The notes under the pieces were generated by a model. The model was given only the letters and a program-made list of their open reading frames with translations. It had not been told where the DNA came from and did no database searches. Both the position numbers and the translations under genes were made by a program. This document shows, one piece after another, positions 26,701 through 41,700 of a stretch of DNA of 64,000 bases. Each line of letters starts with the position of its first letter. Position 1 is the first letter of the stretch. Source of the DNA: Liolophura sinensis (taxonomy: Eukaryota; Mollusca; Polyplacophora; Chitonida; Chitonidae); NCBI RefSeq assembly GCF_032854445.1, contig NC_088300.1, positions 5,082,001 to 5,146,000 on the forward strand, in the 5' to 3' direction.

Positions 26701-29700
26701 CAAGGTGTGGATCATTGAAAATAAATTCATCTAATTGGTCAATGTTGAATTCTATTGAAGAATGTTGAAGACTTAAACACATAACTGAGTTCCCAGAAAA
26801 TGCGAGTAGGAATGGATGTAGTGTTGCATTAACACAATGTTTACAATTGTTGCAATATAAAGCAGGTATAAATGGATATCCATTTCCACATATGAGAACA
26901 CAGTGTTCAACCCGTGCATGTGGAATTTATCATCGCCATTTCATGGAATCGGGAATGTCTGGAAATTCCTCTCATCTAACACTTCTGAAATGTGTGAGGC
27001 TTGGAAAATTTCCCCCTGTATTTTATGGGAAGTTAAGGACAGATGCTTGTATGCTGATGTGTTACATTTATTTCTGGGACCGTGAACAGACAACACTGTT
27101 CCCCGTATTATGCATTCACCAATGCAGTGTAGCTGACAGCCAGAGAAGCCGTTGTTAACTTGCTAGTTAGACTGGAACATGCTTTGAGACAATATCAGAA
27201 TTGACGGGTTTCTAAAGAACTGTGGCTTGATACTTCCTTCATTTTAATTGATGGATAAAAATAAAGGTGTGGTCAAGCCTGTACCCACTGGACTGCTTTT
27301 ATCCAAGCATGTGCACTGCACTCCTGACTAGCCATCGGTCGAGATGAGAAAACAATCACCCCACTCCACCCCACCACTGCGGCACCATTTTAAGTTTCGA
27401 TCATTAGATGTGAAAGTGACAAATTTCACTGTCTGACACACAGGTGTGGCTTGACAGCTGTTGGTCGAAAAGGTCAGCGAACTACGGTACTATAAAGTAA
27501 CTCTGCAACTTTCACATGGTGTTATGCTAATGTCTTGCCTCTGTGTTTCCAGAGCCTCTTACAAGCCAACAGTTAGAACTGTTCAAGATCATTAATACTT
27601 ACCAGGTAGGTTCTAAATGTAGCATCAATGCTGCAAGTTTGCCTTTTGAATGATCTAACAGATAGAGTAATCACGTGAACAAGTTCAAGCATAAAAGTGT
27701 ACATCTATCCTTAAAAAGCACTTTGCATTCTTCTGTTTTTCTGGTCAAAGATAAAATTAGGTAACACTGAACATCAGAACCTCATTTGTCCGTGTCTTTT
27801 TGTTATAGGATTTATATTTCCCGGAGAGAAGTGTTCAGAATGGGGAACAGATCCGCCTGGTCTATTGTCTTCATGCGCTGAACCATGTGCTTAAGTAAGT
27901 CTTGATAATTACAGGTACCAGGATTAGATATAATAGATATGGCACAAAGCAGAGTTGCTCAGGTGTCACTCTGTTGTAGAAGTTGTTGTATTCATGTTCA
28001 GGAAGAAAATGTTAGCGATACATGGAACACTTTCTTAATATTTTTTAATATGAGGTATATGATGTGGCCTGACATATAAGTACAAAAAACGTCTCAGCCT
28101 TCTTTTTGGAAGGTGGAAAATTGGCTTTAAGCTAAGTTTTCCTATTGCCCCAGCAGTCAGTCTGGAAATTAAGTAGCCTGCTGTGGGGATATCAACAGTG
28201 AGAGTTGTTAAAACAACATTTGAGGAGAAAAAAACAAATTGGAGATGCTATTAAAAGCTTTTTGCCATATCTTTCTTCATTTTCTTTTAAACCATACTCT
28301 TCCTTTTATAGTACCTATTCATGTATCCTTTAAATTTGTTCATCATATAGACTGATGTCAGAACATATACATATATATGAGGTCACAGGCTCAAATCCAG
28401 CCCTTGCTGATTTGGCTCTGACTTAACATCAGGAGGTTTGTCATCTACACGTACTTGTGCTTGTCATGGTCTAATGATAAACCGGACCAGTGAATTTTGG
28501 GGTATGGCTTAAAATACCATGAAAATGAGTAAAAAGATAGTGTGCTGAGGTGTGTAATTTTTTATTAAGAGTCTTTTGAAACGATGATATTGAGAGTTGT
28601 TTGTATTTCTGTTATCACCAGGACAAGAGGTCGCATTGTGGCTCACAACACCAAGATCAAGACCAAATCCACCCCTGTCCCAGACAACGTGTAAGCTTTG
28701 CTGTTTCTGAATGCATTGGCATGGAATGAATGTTTTGTCTTCATGCATTTGACTGGCCCGGATAGCACAGTTGGTAGAGCGTCCGCTTCGCGACCGGTAG
28801 ATCCAGGATCAATCCTTGATCGAGTCACACCTAATACTTTAAAAGAGGAAGTTGTAACTTCTATCCCCGTTCAGCATGAAGGGGATAGTGCAACAACTGG
28901 TTGACCCGTATCAGTATAATGGCTCGGGTGGTGCGGCTTACTTGCCTTCGGTAAATCGTCTCAGTGAAGCAGCACTAGATAAAAGAGCGGTGGAAATCCG
29001 TCCTGCTACAAGGAGGCACATTACACGTACATGCACCCTAAGGATTCCTTCGTCGTCATATGACTGAAAAATTGTTAAGTACGACGTTAAACCCCAAGCA
29101 CTCACTCACGCTTCATGCATTTAGCTAGCGAAATGTGAAGCCATGATTTGCACTGTCAGATCTGAGAAAACACAGCTATTTTATGCAGAGCTGAGCTGTT
29201 CCTGTAACAAAACATGCATCTTTTACTTCACTGTGTTGGCAGATAGAGAGTTTAATTTGCAGTAAGTAGCCAAGCATGGAATTCACCAAAGAGTAAGGAG
29301 CCAGCTTCATGGGGGATTTGGCTGACTCCGTAATATACTGTCTTTGATTGGTTGGAATTTAACCTGTCCGCTAGTAAAACAGCTGTTATCCAATTGAATG
29401 TAGTTTGGCCAGGCGGTAAAAGTGAAAGAAAAGTACAACATGTGCTGGCTTCCAGGAGCAGTTGCTATGATACACTCCATCCCATTGGCTCTGTCTCTGA
29501 TATTGACCAATCAGTGAGCTTCTGACAAATTGTCGGAAATGTCACATGTGATCAACAACGTAATGGCCATTTGACAGCTATAGTCATGGTAGTGGTTCTG
29601 ATGGGCTACAGATGACGATTAAAACTAAAACATATCCAAAACTAAAGAAAAGATAGCAACATGGAACTATGGAAAATGTTTTGGTGGCTATTACTATTTA

Positions 29701-32700
29701 ATAAGTAGTGATGAAACATTGGAAGCAGCAGAAATCGGGATGACTTTAAAAAATAAAAGTTTGCTTGAAAATTGGATCACATCTACACTGGAGTTTTGGA
29801 ACTAAAGGGAAGATTTTATTGTGACATGTTACTACATGTAAGGTTAAACGTCACAGCAGTGTACCAAATTCATTACAAATGCCAGCATCTTTATAAGCTA
29901 CAGCTGACTTTAGTCTTCTGTAGCTGAAAGCTTTGGTCAAAGGATGATATATATTTTACTACTGGTATTTACAGATAGGTTCTATGCTGGAATCATCAGT
30001 CCCCCAAACATCTTGCCCAATATTAAGTTCACAGCTGATTTGCTGGCTACAATCCTCTAGTACCTAAACTTCTTAATGACTTATTTTCATGTCATTAGTA
30101 ACCAGTCACATGTACTTGTAATTCTTTGAAAAAAAATAATAATAGTCTGTACAGGGGGCCTATCAGAACAACCTATAATGGTAAATCTTACTCATGTGGT
30201 GCTTTTTTTCTGTTTTGAGGAAGGGCCTGTTGTTTTCAAAGTCAACTAGCCCTTCTGGTCTCCTGATTTTGGGGCTTTCAGAGCCTAAGTCTACCTCAGT
30301 TAAACTTTGAGTGTGGCTTACTGGATTAATTTTCTCTGATTAATATTGATGTTTTTATCATTTAATTTTATATATATATATACTTATCCAGGGTTCATAT
30401 AAACGTGTAAGCACGTCAAAGGTGATAGGCTAGACTTGCACAAGACCATGAAATGAAACAAAAATATCACTTTTCATCAAATTTTTATTTTTAACTCTTC
30501 ATTCCTTCCTCAAAAGAGTTGATGTCCTATTTATGATTTTTTGAATCACTAAATTTACTCTGAATGCTTCAGAGAAAATCTAGAAACCAAGGTCTTACAG
30601 GAACCTAGGCGGCCTCTGGACTGCGACCTGTAGACTTCTTGCGCTCCGCTCGGTCTACTCCCATCGCTACTCTCGGTCGAAGAAGATTCACTCCCTAAAA
30701 ATTTTTTTTGCACTCCCAGTTTAACAATTTCTTGCTAACACTATGTTTTTCTCCATTACTATTTGTAAGTCACATATGAGGGGCCTCCGTGGCTCAGTCG
30801 GTTAGCACGCTAGCGCAGCGTAATGACCCACGAGCCTCTCACCAATGCGGTCGCCGTGAGTTCAGCTCATGCTGGCTTCCTCTCCGGCCGTATGTGGGAA
30901 GGTCTGCCAGCAACCTGCAGATGGTCGTGGGTTTCCCCCGGGCTGTGCCCGGTTTCCACCCACCATAATGCTGGCCGCTGTCGTATAAGTGAAATATTCT
31001 TGAGTACGGCATAAAACACCAATCAAATAAATAAATAAATAAATAAGTCACATATGCTTGTTCTAGGTCCTCAAGCAACTTTTCGAATATTCATTGATTC
31101 ATGGAGATGTACGTTCTAATGTTAATTTCTCGACATCTGACTGCCATTCTTAAAGAAAATATTTAGAACATATGTGTCAATGGAATACATTGAAAATACC
31201 AACATTTTGTGGTGGGGAATTTTCATTACATTTTGGGTATGATGATTTTTTCCACTATTATAAATCTGTTGCCTTGGTATCTGAAGTACTCCTAGATGTG
31301 ATATTTATTCCCATCTGTTAATTACCTCCTCAGTGACTGCAGAGACCAAGGTTTAACAAGGCCTAAAGTCCTTATTGTGCTACCTTTTCGAGACTCTGCC
31401 CTGAAAGTTGTCAACATGTTTACTGACCTTCTGATGCCAAAGGATCAGGTGAGATGACTTACTGTGGACATTTTGTTAGTATGGTTGTAGAATTTCCTTA
31501 CCTTGAATAATCTCATCCAGATGGCTGAGGTAATCCAGGATTAAGTGGTGATATGAATCAATGCTTTAAGTAAATAAACTTGTGGGTTTGGTGTTAAAGA
31601 TGTCTTCATTAATATGCTGAACAGCAAAGTTTTCAAAATAAAGTCAAACCACATTTCCTCGAATCATTTATTTATTAGGGAGAATGTGTCAACTAAAAGC
31701 TGAAGGTGGCTGTTGAAATTGTTATTACAAGAGTTCTCAGTTGACTGCAGTCCTTCGAAGGGAGATAACCCCACCTCTCAATCCAACACTGGAAAATGAC
31801 AGTCTTTTCAGTACTATGCGTGCTCCATCTCTGTTTGATAAGATGCGTTACAGTTAGAATACATCCCTTTTCACCCAAAACCATTGATGTGCTGTATTTG
31901 TGTAAATGGCTTTTTCTTTCAAGCAGTAGAGATGGTTACTGTAATATACATGTAATATTTTTGTGTTCAGTATATAATGAGGAATAAGGAGTGTGAGTAA
32001 GGGAAATAAGCAATCATCACCACTGGAGACTTAGAAAGTGAAATACAGACCCCATTGATGTTAAAATGTCTGATATTCAGATCCACAGTACAAATACAGC
32101 AACAAGTTCGTTATCAGAAAGAAAATATTTCACTCCATCATAATTCAGTTATGATGATTATGTCCTACAACTTACATAGATATGCCCACTGACTTTTAAT
32201 ATGAACCTCTTCACAGACATTTGTCAGCAACAAGAAGAGGTTTCAGTCAGAATACAGTGAGAGTGGAGAATCCAACAAGAAAGGCCTCAAACCAGGTGAG
32301 CTAAATGTAGCAGTTGTAAAGCACTGTCATTCACCTAAAGTTTGGCCTGTCAAAATGCACTTTCAGAAGCAAATAAAGGCCTTAAAATGATACTTTTCAT
32401 GACAATGCTGAAGTTGTTGTGATAGGAAATAATTCAACCGTCACGAATTATATAGGTCTGTAGTGTGGATGAATCCTTTAGAATAAAGCCAAATGTGTGA
32501 CCAAAAGCTAATCTTTAGGTGAAATACAGCATAACCTTTTGTAAGTCCAAGAGGTTCCAGTTTACATGACATGAACGTGTACAGTGCAGGATCTCTGCAA
32601 TGGGGAACATTATTTGTTGTACATTATATTTTGCCACTCAGATTGTGTGCCTAATGTTTCATTCATTATTTTATTAATTTATTATTTGGACACTTAAGGA

Positions 32701-35700
32701 CATGTATGCTGTCCAGTAGATCCACAAATGTCATTTAATACAGGAATAGTGTAACTTAAAAACTAAAGAGTTTTCACTATTTCAACATGTTATTTTACCA
32801 TCATGTTGAATGGCTACACCATCCAAACCCCTGCAGAGGGAGATTTTCCATGATGTCCTACAACTGTACAACTGTGATATCTGCATTACCTATGTGGAGA
32901 ATGACCTGAGTGTTTACCTGTCATTTTCCAGAGGACTACGAAGCCACCTTTACGGGCAACATAGATGACCACTTTAGGATAGGCCTGGGTGTTGCTAAGA
33001 AGACCCTCAAGCTTTACACAGACTTCTATAGCTCTGACATTATCCTGGCCTCTCCCCTGGGGCTGAGGACAATGATTGGGGGAGATGGGTGAGGCAAATA
33101 GCTTGCATGACTGCAGCTGCTGCAGGTTACAGTGACTCGAATGAATGAATGAATGAATGAATGAAACCTTTATTTAAAGAGGGGGGCTTTGTCAGATTTA
33201 ACAATTTGCTCCTCCCAGAGGCCGTCTATAACAATACATGAAGACTAAACAAGTTCTATCAGTATATACAATTCCATTTTTTAAAACATGAAAACAGTCA
33301 GTAATACATCACTACATATATCAGTTTATATAAATTTAACAGATGAAATAATTTTTCAAATAACATGACTTAAAAAGCAGAAAGTGATGGTGCTGTTTTG
33401 ATTAGACATTCTAAACTGTTTCAACATGACAGCCCACTACTGTAAAAAATGTTTTTATAACATAATTATGCTTATCAATATGAAGGTTGTTAACAGTTGA
33501 TGTAAGAAACTTATTGTGTACTGCTGTGTTTTTAACAAGCAATTCATTTAGATATAGTGGTGATATAGTCATCATGCAAAGATTTAGAAATCAGACAAAT
33601 CATATGATATCTGATGGGATCAGAAATTGGCATCCAGTGTAACTCTAGGAGATTTGGAACGAATGAATGATTGTGGCTTCACTAGGAGAGTTGGAGCTTT
33701 AGAAGTGTGTATTTTACAATCTAATATAATTTTAGCTGTTCTTTTTTCAAGCATACATAATCTGTCAATAAGTGACTGTGGACAATTTCCCCACTCTGAA
33801 CTACAGTAATGAAAATGTGGCAAAATATGGCTATGACAAAAAGTTTTTCGTGTCTTCAGATCCAGATAAATCTTATTCTGCCTTAAAATTCCAAGAATTT
33901 TCAAAATTTGTTTGCAAATGAAATCAATATGATCTTGCCATGTAAGTATTTCATTTATAATAACACCGAGCAATTTTGTTAATGAGACTTGTTCAGTTTA
34001 AGAGTCTTCAGTTTGTATGTTTTGAGCATTGTTTTTATTTTACTCTTCTGAGACGCTGTCGAGAACTTAACATAAATTTTGTTTATCTGGATTTAAATAC
34101 ATTTCATTTTCATAACACCACACAGTGACAGCTTTTAGGCTTTCATTCAAAACTGTCTCAATTTCTGTAACAGTTTTTGTACTTCAGCTGATAGTTGTGT
34201 CATCAGCAAAGTTCTCAACATGTGTTACATGTACTTACAATAAGTACATGTGTTAATTTATTGTGGAAGGTCATTGATGTGCATGATAAAAAGTCGTGAT
34301 TGCAATGTTGACCCTTGTGGAACACCTGTTTCTATTGTCATCTCCCCTGAAGCATTTTGTGTCCTGGAAACAAGACTTACAGAATCTCAAGGCTGTATTA
34401 TGGGACTTGTACACTTGTAACATATCTAAAAGTCCATTAACATCTCTGAATTGAATTTAGGTTAAACTAAATTACATTTGTCATTTATTAGAATTCAGGT
34501 CTGAATTTTGTATCTGCCTGAAAGTACATGTCTGGTAAATTTTGAAGGGTGACAATGTGGAAAATTGCATTTTTGTAATCTTACATAAACAAATAATACT
34601 CAGGTTGCTTCAAGTAGCACAGTAAAATGGATAACAATATGAAATGTTCTAATTGGTTCTTAATACAGGGATGAAGGGATATTGAATTACTCAGGAACAA
34701 GTGTCATGTGAAATAACATAAAATGGAATTTTTGATGGAAGAAAATTTATAATTGTCCTCTGAAGAATAATGGTAAAGTGAAGTGAATTTCTGTTTCAGT
34801 GAGAAGGTGGAATGTGACTTCCTGTCTTCCATAGAACTGCTCATACTTGACCAGGCAGATGTTTTCCTCATGCAAAATTGGGACCATATACTGGTAAGTA
34901 TTGTGTAACGCATCAGGCTGTCACTGGCCTTTCACTGGTCACCTGTTTTGACTCAAATCTACCTGTAGAGTTGAAGTTTCTGTCAGGCTTTAGCTGATTT
35001 CCTTCATAGGTAACAGTGGATTTGTTTTATCTCCACACTTTCCCCCAAACAGGACAAGTTTGACAGAAATGAAGTTTGGTCTCATATTGAACCCACTTTA
35101 GTTTGCCATGCCTCTGCTTTTGGAAAACATAAAAAATTGGAGACTCATTAACAATATATGTTGCGTAACTGTAAGGCAGGTAAAGAGATAAGCCTTGTTC
35201 ACATGATGCGATTTGTTGTATTGACTTGTCGAATCTGACAAATGGAATGAAAGTGAGGCAAGCTCATTTCATAAGCCATGTTTACACGATGCACTTTTTT
35301 GATTGCTTCCATTTTCATTTGACTAATCAGAGTTGACGAATCGACTGGACAATCATACAGTGTGACTGCAGCTTTATACAGATAGCAAATCTTGTGGTAT
35401 GCCTAGTTTGAGGTAAACATGAAATTGTGGGATGTGTATTTGACAGTTTCTGATGGAACATATGCACCTGCAGCCAAAGGAAAGCCATGGTGTGGATTTC
35501 TCTCGTGTCAGAATGTGGACTCTGAATGGATGGTGAGTAGGCATAGCAACGTTTGAAAATGTAATTCAACTCATAATTGTTTACCATGGATGCTAAGGGA
35601 GTGTAGCAAAAAATCGTGAGCATTTCAAATGTGAAGTTTCAAGGTCGCGAACAATTGATTTTCGATTTCAACGACAACTTTCATAGCGTTTCCAATTAAA

Positions 35701-38700
35701 TTTAGCGATTGTTTTTTTGACGATTAAGTTCGCGATTGGTCATGATTAGATAAAAACACATTTCAAATGAGACTTGCGCGCTGTCCTGCCGCTTTGTGAT
35801 ACAATGACCTCTCTGAAAACCGCACAACTCCGATATCAGTAGGCCTACGTGCGAACTATAATCCCAAAGTATGACCGCATCACAAGTTCTACCTCCACGA
35901 TCAGAATAAACGTAATAAACATCACATACCTTTCTTGACAGAGATTGAGTAAAATAGCAAAAGCTCTGTGACCATAAGAAGCCCAAGACAAAAAGCCCGA
36001 ATAAAACATCCCGGCTTTGACATGCCGGTTTGTGCACCATCAATGAAAATTGACGAACTGCCCCTGGAATAAATTGTCCTGCTAAACTATCTTAAATTAC
36101 TGAAAATGTTCCCACATTGAAGACCTACAGGTAGTTTAATGTAAGGCCACGTAAGTAAATGTGAAAGCTTGTTTAGGTCAGGCATGGTTGATTCCATGAG
36201 AAAAGAGGGGCGATCAGTCAAAATGAAGTATTTACTGAGCGATATTCTGAACCACCCAATGTCAGCTCAGCTCCGAGTCACCCTTCGTGAGCAGTTTTCT
36301 GATGTTACGTATTCACGTTTCAGAGAATTGCTTCATCACCTTTATTAATCTCCTTGTCTCAGGATTTTCTTCCCCTGCTACTAGCCCGTTAGCACAGTTG
36401 GTAGAGCGTCCGCTTTGGGAGCGGTAGATTCAGGGTCAATCCTGGGACGAGTCACATGTAAGCAGCACCAGATAAATAAGCGGTGGAAATCCGTCCTGCT
36501 ACAAGGAGGCACATTACATTCATTCTAAGGATTCCTTCATCGTCATATGACTGAAAAATTGCTAAGTACGACATTAAACCCCAAGCACTCACTCACTCAC
36601 TCACTCACCCCCTGCTAATGACCCTCTAGCAACCAGAAGTAAGAAAAGGTGTGTCAGCCTCCACCAGGCTACAGTGCAGCACCAGGCTGGGTCGGTTGCA
36701 TCGGCAGTAACAAACAGTCACATTTCATATGTACATCTTCTATTTTATTGTAATGCATATGCTCTATTCTGTTTGGCAAGGTCTGTTTGGAGGCATAGAT
36801 TCCTATTACAACGGACCGGGCTCTGTCGTGATTTATGTACAGTAAAACAATTACTCATGGTTATAGAGATTATCATCACACTGTGCTGATCTGCATCGTC
36901 ATATCTGCTTGAGTTCTCTGCGGTTGCGTCGCCGTATCGACCGAGCCAGCAGTATATTTATCATATACCTTCTATTGACACTACTTTGGGGGGCATAAAA
37001 TCCAGATATTTCTTCAGACTACTTTGCTTAGCGTATAGTGTCTGGCAGTGCACAGGCCGTCATAACGCTCACAAACTATTACGCGCACATGGATTTCGTT
37101 CTAAATATAGCATATTTCAAAATAGTTGACCGCTGCAGAAGACGCAAACATTGGGTAAAAAAAAAAAAAATATGAAAATAAACACAGAAAATAAAATAAA
37201 ACAAAGACTGGAAAAACCGTGGATATATTGTTTATACAACATCAGGTAAGTATGGCTTCTGTTCGAAACACAGATGCCATCTGAATGCAAGAACTGTAAC
37301 TTTTATATAAACATCATCTCAAACCTGACAAGTGGCATTTTGAAATTGATTATAGCGGCTGTAAAGTGCGTTAAAAAAAATCAGGTCAACCACCAATTTT
37401 AGAAGTGAAGGAGTGATTTAATTACATGTGGATGACTGAAAGTTCTTTAAATTTGCTGAAGTCTCTGTGAGTTCTTGAAAGAGTTTGTCAACAAAGTTAA
37501 TGGGCAGCTGATCCGTGGCAGAAATTGAGGTGGAACGTGCAATTTGAGAAGGAGGCACCCTGGAAAATACCAGCAGTTGTACATGTTCTAGTGACATGGT
37601 TTACATTGTGTGTGAAATTCTGTGAAACAAACAGATCATTCTGTACTGTAGAAGATGATGGGACAGCTGTATCAATTTCTGTGGATGTACTGGGTTGGGG
37701 AGGAAGAGTTACGCTCGCAGCAGAAGGCTTTGTGACTGGTGCATTTGAAAAGATGTGGCTCATCTTTTCCTGTAAACCATGAGAAAACACAGCGTAATTA
37801 TTTATACTTGCAACATTTTTGTGGCCAGTGAGTTGCATAATAGTCGTGGGAGCTACGCCAGCATAAAGGAGACGGTTACATGTTGTTTTGCGGGCACTGT
37901 GGTTTGTAAAACGGCCAGGTAAGTTCAGTCGTTTTGCCATGGTTTTCATAATTGATTTTAGGGTGTGCTCTCCCATTGGTTGGCATTTGTACCATACATT
38001 ACTGCAAGCTTTTCTTTTGTAATTGATGCCGAGGTAAAATGGATTGTCGGCTGTTCACATTTTTGGTGGCCTGTGGTCCTTGTAGACTTCGTACACCTCT
38101 ACCGGGCAGTCATATAGTTTGACATCGACAGCCATCTGCATTGCGGAATGTAATTTGACGCCAAAAATCACGAAACAGACGACACAAAAAAATGATGAAA
38201 ATATTTGATTATAACCTTTTTGCCCATAATGTTGGCACATAGACAGTATAGAAAAAATTTTATTAGTTTTACTGGGTCTTAATTTTAGGGAGAATAAATC
38301 GCATATTCGTGTAAGTGGCAATCCCCGTTGAGGACCGCAGGGCTTTCCCAGGGAAAGGTCACTTGGTGCGAAAGTAGTTCCGCGCATGCAAAATGTTCAT
38401 AGGATGGTGATACGAAAAAATATCAGGGGGCTCTGTATCAGGCGGGTAACACATCATAGGTATATGATAAATTGTAAATACACGTGATCTTTGTACATGC
38501 TTTGCTGTATATTCCGAGATCTTACAGTTGGCCATGAATATGGTGGCTGACGATGAAATGGCAAATTCCCAGTCGTAATTGTTTGTTTGCTGTTTGCCTC
38601 CAGTCATGCAGATTGTGAATCAGTAATGAGGCAAAATGTATTGGTTTAACTGAAATTCTGAAGGACTTTATGCTATATTCTTTATGATAAAATAAAATAA

Positions 38701-41700
38701 ATATGGGTCGTGTGTTTACCTTATGGCGGACTTCCAGTACCTAACTGGACGTATCTTTAATTTTTATCTTGTTTTTACAGTATTTACTGGTATATGTTAG
38801 TAGTTGTAGCATTGATTGAATTATAAATTGAGAGTATTTGAAAAATTTTGTAAAAAAGTATATTTTTTGTTGAATATTAAAATGTATAAATAATCAGTGA
38901 GACTTTCGTCACAGCCTGCTTAATTTAGGTAAAAGAGACACCAGTGCATATGTTGATATTAGCGCGGGATTTTTCAAAAATATAAAGTATGTGGGCTAAA
39001 AGGAGTATACCATGAAGATTATGTGCATCAGTAATAAAGAAAAATATTATTCAGTTTGTGTGAGTTGAAACTGGGATTGCCATCTCATATATTCCTTGTA
39101 ATAAAAATAAACGTTTCTTGGTCTTTTTCTCACCAAGGTTAGTGGAATTCTCCTGGATGAAGTGTCACGCCTTGTTGCTACATTTTACCGCAGTCATGTT
39201 ATTACTCAGGGTTAGGGTTGTAGTCATCTTCTTGGAAGGTATATACCTACATGGAGTTAAATATATACAACATCAGTGACAAGTGCTCATAGAGAGGATT
39301 AACATCTGGAAATTAAGTTTTGACACGCCTGTGATCTGATGATCAGCAGGTGTCATAAGTTACTGAAATGAACTCGCTCACATAATGTACCAGTAGAAGG
39401 CACATCTAAAAGAGCAGTTTGCTGTTAAGAGCAAATAAATTGAACATTTCAGGTAATACTTTGTATTATATTAATTTTAGACACCAAGTCGTATCATTCA
39501 AAGTTCAGAGTGACTTTCTGAATTCTGAATGGATTACCTAGCTGTTCCCATCCACTGACTGCAGCTGGAATATGCAAGTGTATGTTGCTCTTGCACGACT
39601 TCCCGAGTGCAAAGCAAAATAAAATAATGATGAATCTCTGGAAAAACATTAGGTCATGGAAGATAACTCTATCAAGAAAAATTGTCTCTCTTATCTGTCT
39701 GTATAAAGATTTATACAGTCCCGAAACACGTTTGGTTTTTATGCAGAGATTATTTTATGTAGCCGTTGTTTCAGCAAGAAGATTATTTAAATGTATACTG
39801 GCAGAAGTGCTCTCATATGCCTACTTTCAATTTGACTCAGAATTTATAGTATCCTACGCATTCGTCTCTATTCGGTCTAGCAGTACCCGCACATTTTCTG
39901 AAATATAAAAGAAAAACGCGTTGTGTAATTTTCGCAAACAACTTTTATTAGTTTTTGTAACCGAATCAACGGGACACGGTCACCAATATCAGTATCCTGC
40001 CATTACTGTTAAGATTTGCTTTCGTCATGTCTCCGGGTCGACGTGTGGAACTACTTTCTTCTTTCTTTGCTCGTGACGACAGCGATCTCGCACATGGCCC
40101 GAGATCTTACAGGCTTATTCAGAATCCTGTTTACACCAATCATGGACAGATCACGAGGTGAGGAAGGCCTCTCGATCTGTTTCAAAATTGATCAAACGCG
40201 AAATTTTCAGATCGCGAACGATTGGTTTACAAACGATATTTGGCTACGCTCCCTTAAAGGGGAACAACTCTGGTGACTGTAGACTTCCGTGTAGAATAGT
40301 TTGTATGTAAAGCTCTGTCAAGTCATAAACAAATTTTGGCATACTGTGCTATTCCCTTATCATTTCTGATACTCACAAATACACAGGTGTTTTGTAATAA
40401 AGGTGTGATGCATCCAGTCTTCTCATGTTTTCATGTATTTGTATTATGATGCATTAAAACCAAGTTGTAATTTGTGTCTTATCCAGTGATTTAATACTTG
40501 CCAGTATTTTTATAATTTCTCTATTTTGTGGTGGCCAGGCTGCTAGTTGGCATGGTTGACTGTTTTTTTCTTGAGTTCTGCCTTTCTCCTCAACACTAGA
40601 ATTAAGCCACAGTGTAAAGTGAAATGCTTGATAATAAACACTTACTTATTTTTCAGGGCCAAGTTTTATAGGCAGACTTTGGTATTCAGCAGTTTGGTGT
40701 GTCCTGAATTGAACTCCATTGTGAACAAAAACTGTCAAAGTATCCTTTTTAAGACTTCATGACAAATAATGACCAATAGTAGTGAAAGTATTAGAGAGAA
40801 ATTTAGTGTCTTTCAGATGAGTGGATCAGTAGTTTGGTTTTATTTGCTGGTTTACATATCCATCTGCTTGCCGATATCGTTCTTGTATGATTATCTGGAT
40901 GAGATGAGGCTGTTATTTATCTGGTTGAGGTGAGGTTGTTATATATCTGGATGAGATGAGGTTGTTATATATCTGGATGAGATGAGGTTGTTATTTATCT
41001 GGATGAGGTGAGGTTGTTATAAATCTGGATGAGATGAGGTTGCTATTTATTGGGATGAAATGAGGTTGTTATATATCTGGATGAGATGAGGTTGTTATAT
41101 ATCTGGATGAGATGAGGTTGCTATTTATGGAGATGAAATAAGGTTGTTATAAATCTGGATGAGATGAGGCTGTTATTTATCTAGATGAGGTGAGGTTGTT
41201 ATATATCTGGATGAGGTGAGTTTGTTATATATCTGGATGAGGTGAGTTTGTTATATATCTGGATGAGATGAGGTTGTTATATATCTGGATGAGATTAGGT
41301 TGTTATATATCTGGATGAGATGAGGCTGTTATATATCTGGATGAGATTAGGTTGCTCTTTATTGGGATAAAATGAGGCTGTTATTTATCTGGATGAGATA
41401 AGGTCATATGTCTGGATGAGATGAGGGTATATATCTGGATGAGATGAGGTTGTTATATATCCGGAGGAGATGAATGAATGAAATCTTGGGGTTTAACGTC
41501 ATATTGGATGAGATGAGGTGAATACATGGGATGAAATGTGGTTGTTAAGTATGGATGATATGAGGTTGCATTTGATTGAGAAAAGGTTGTTATATATCTA
41601 GATGAGAGATGGTTGTGTGGGATGAATGATGTTATATTGGATGAAATGTGGTTGTGTGAATGAAATGAGGTCAGTGTATATGGATGAGATGAGATTGTTG

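Larger units (their letters stand above)
35593..40257. mobile_element. Possible 4.7-kb terminal-inverted-repeat element in UTP25 intron 16
   Basis: The left end TAAGGGAGTGTAGCAAAAAA and the inverted right end TAAGGGAGCGTAGCCAAATA match over about 20 bp, each beside TA. Subterminal TCGCGAAC recurs at 35645-35652, 35728-35735 (inverted) and 40212-40219. No transposase is recognisable; the only enzyme-like sequence is the Crypton remnant inside. The relation of the ends to that remnant is unproven. Confidence 0.45.

Noticed and set aside
15685-31044. tRNA genes at the SINE heads (15.69, 19.53, 28.75, 30.78 kb)
   Set aside because: The A- and B-box-like blocks continue into SINE bodies and tails with target-site duplications, so these are retroposed elements rather than tRNA genes.
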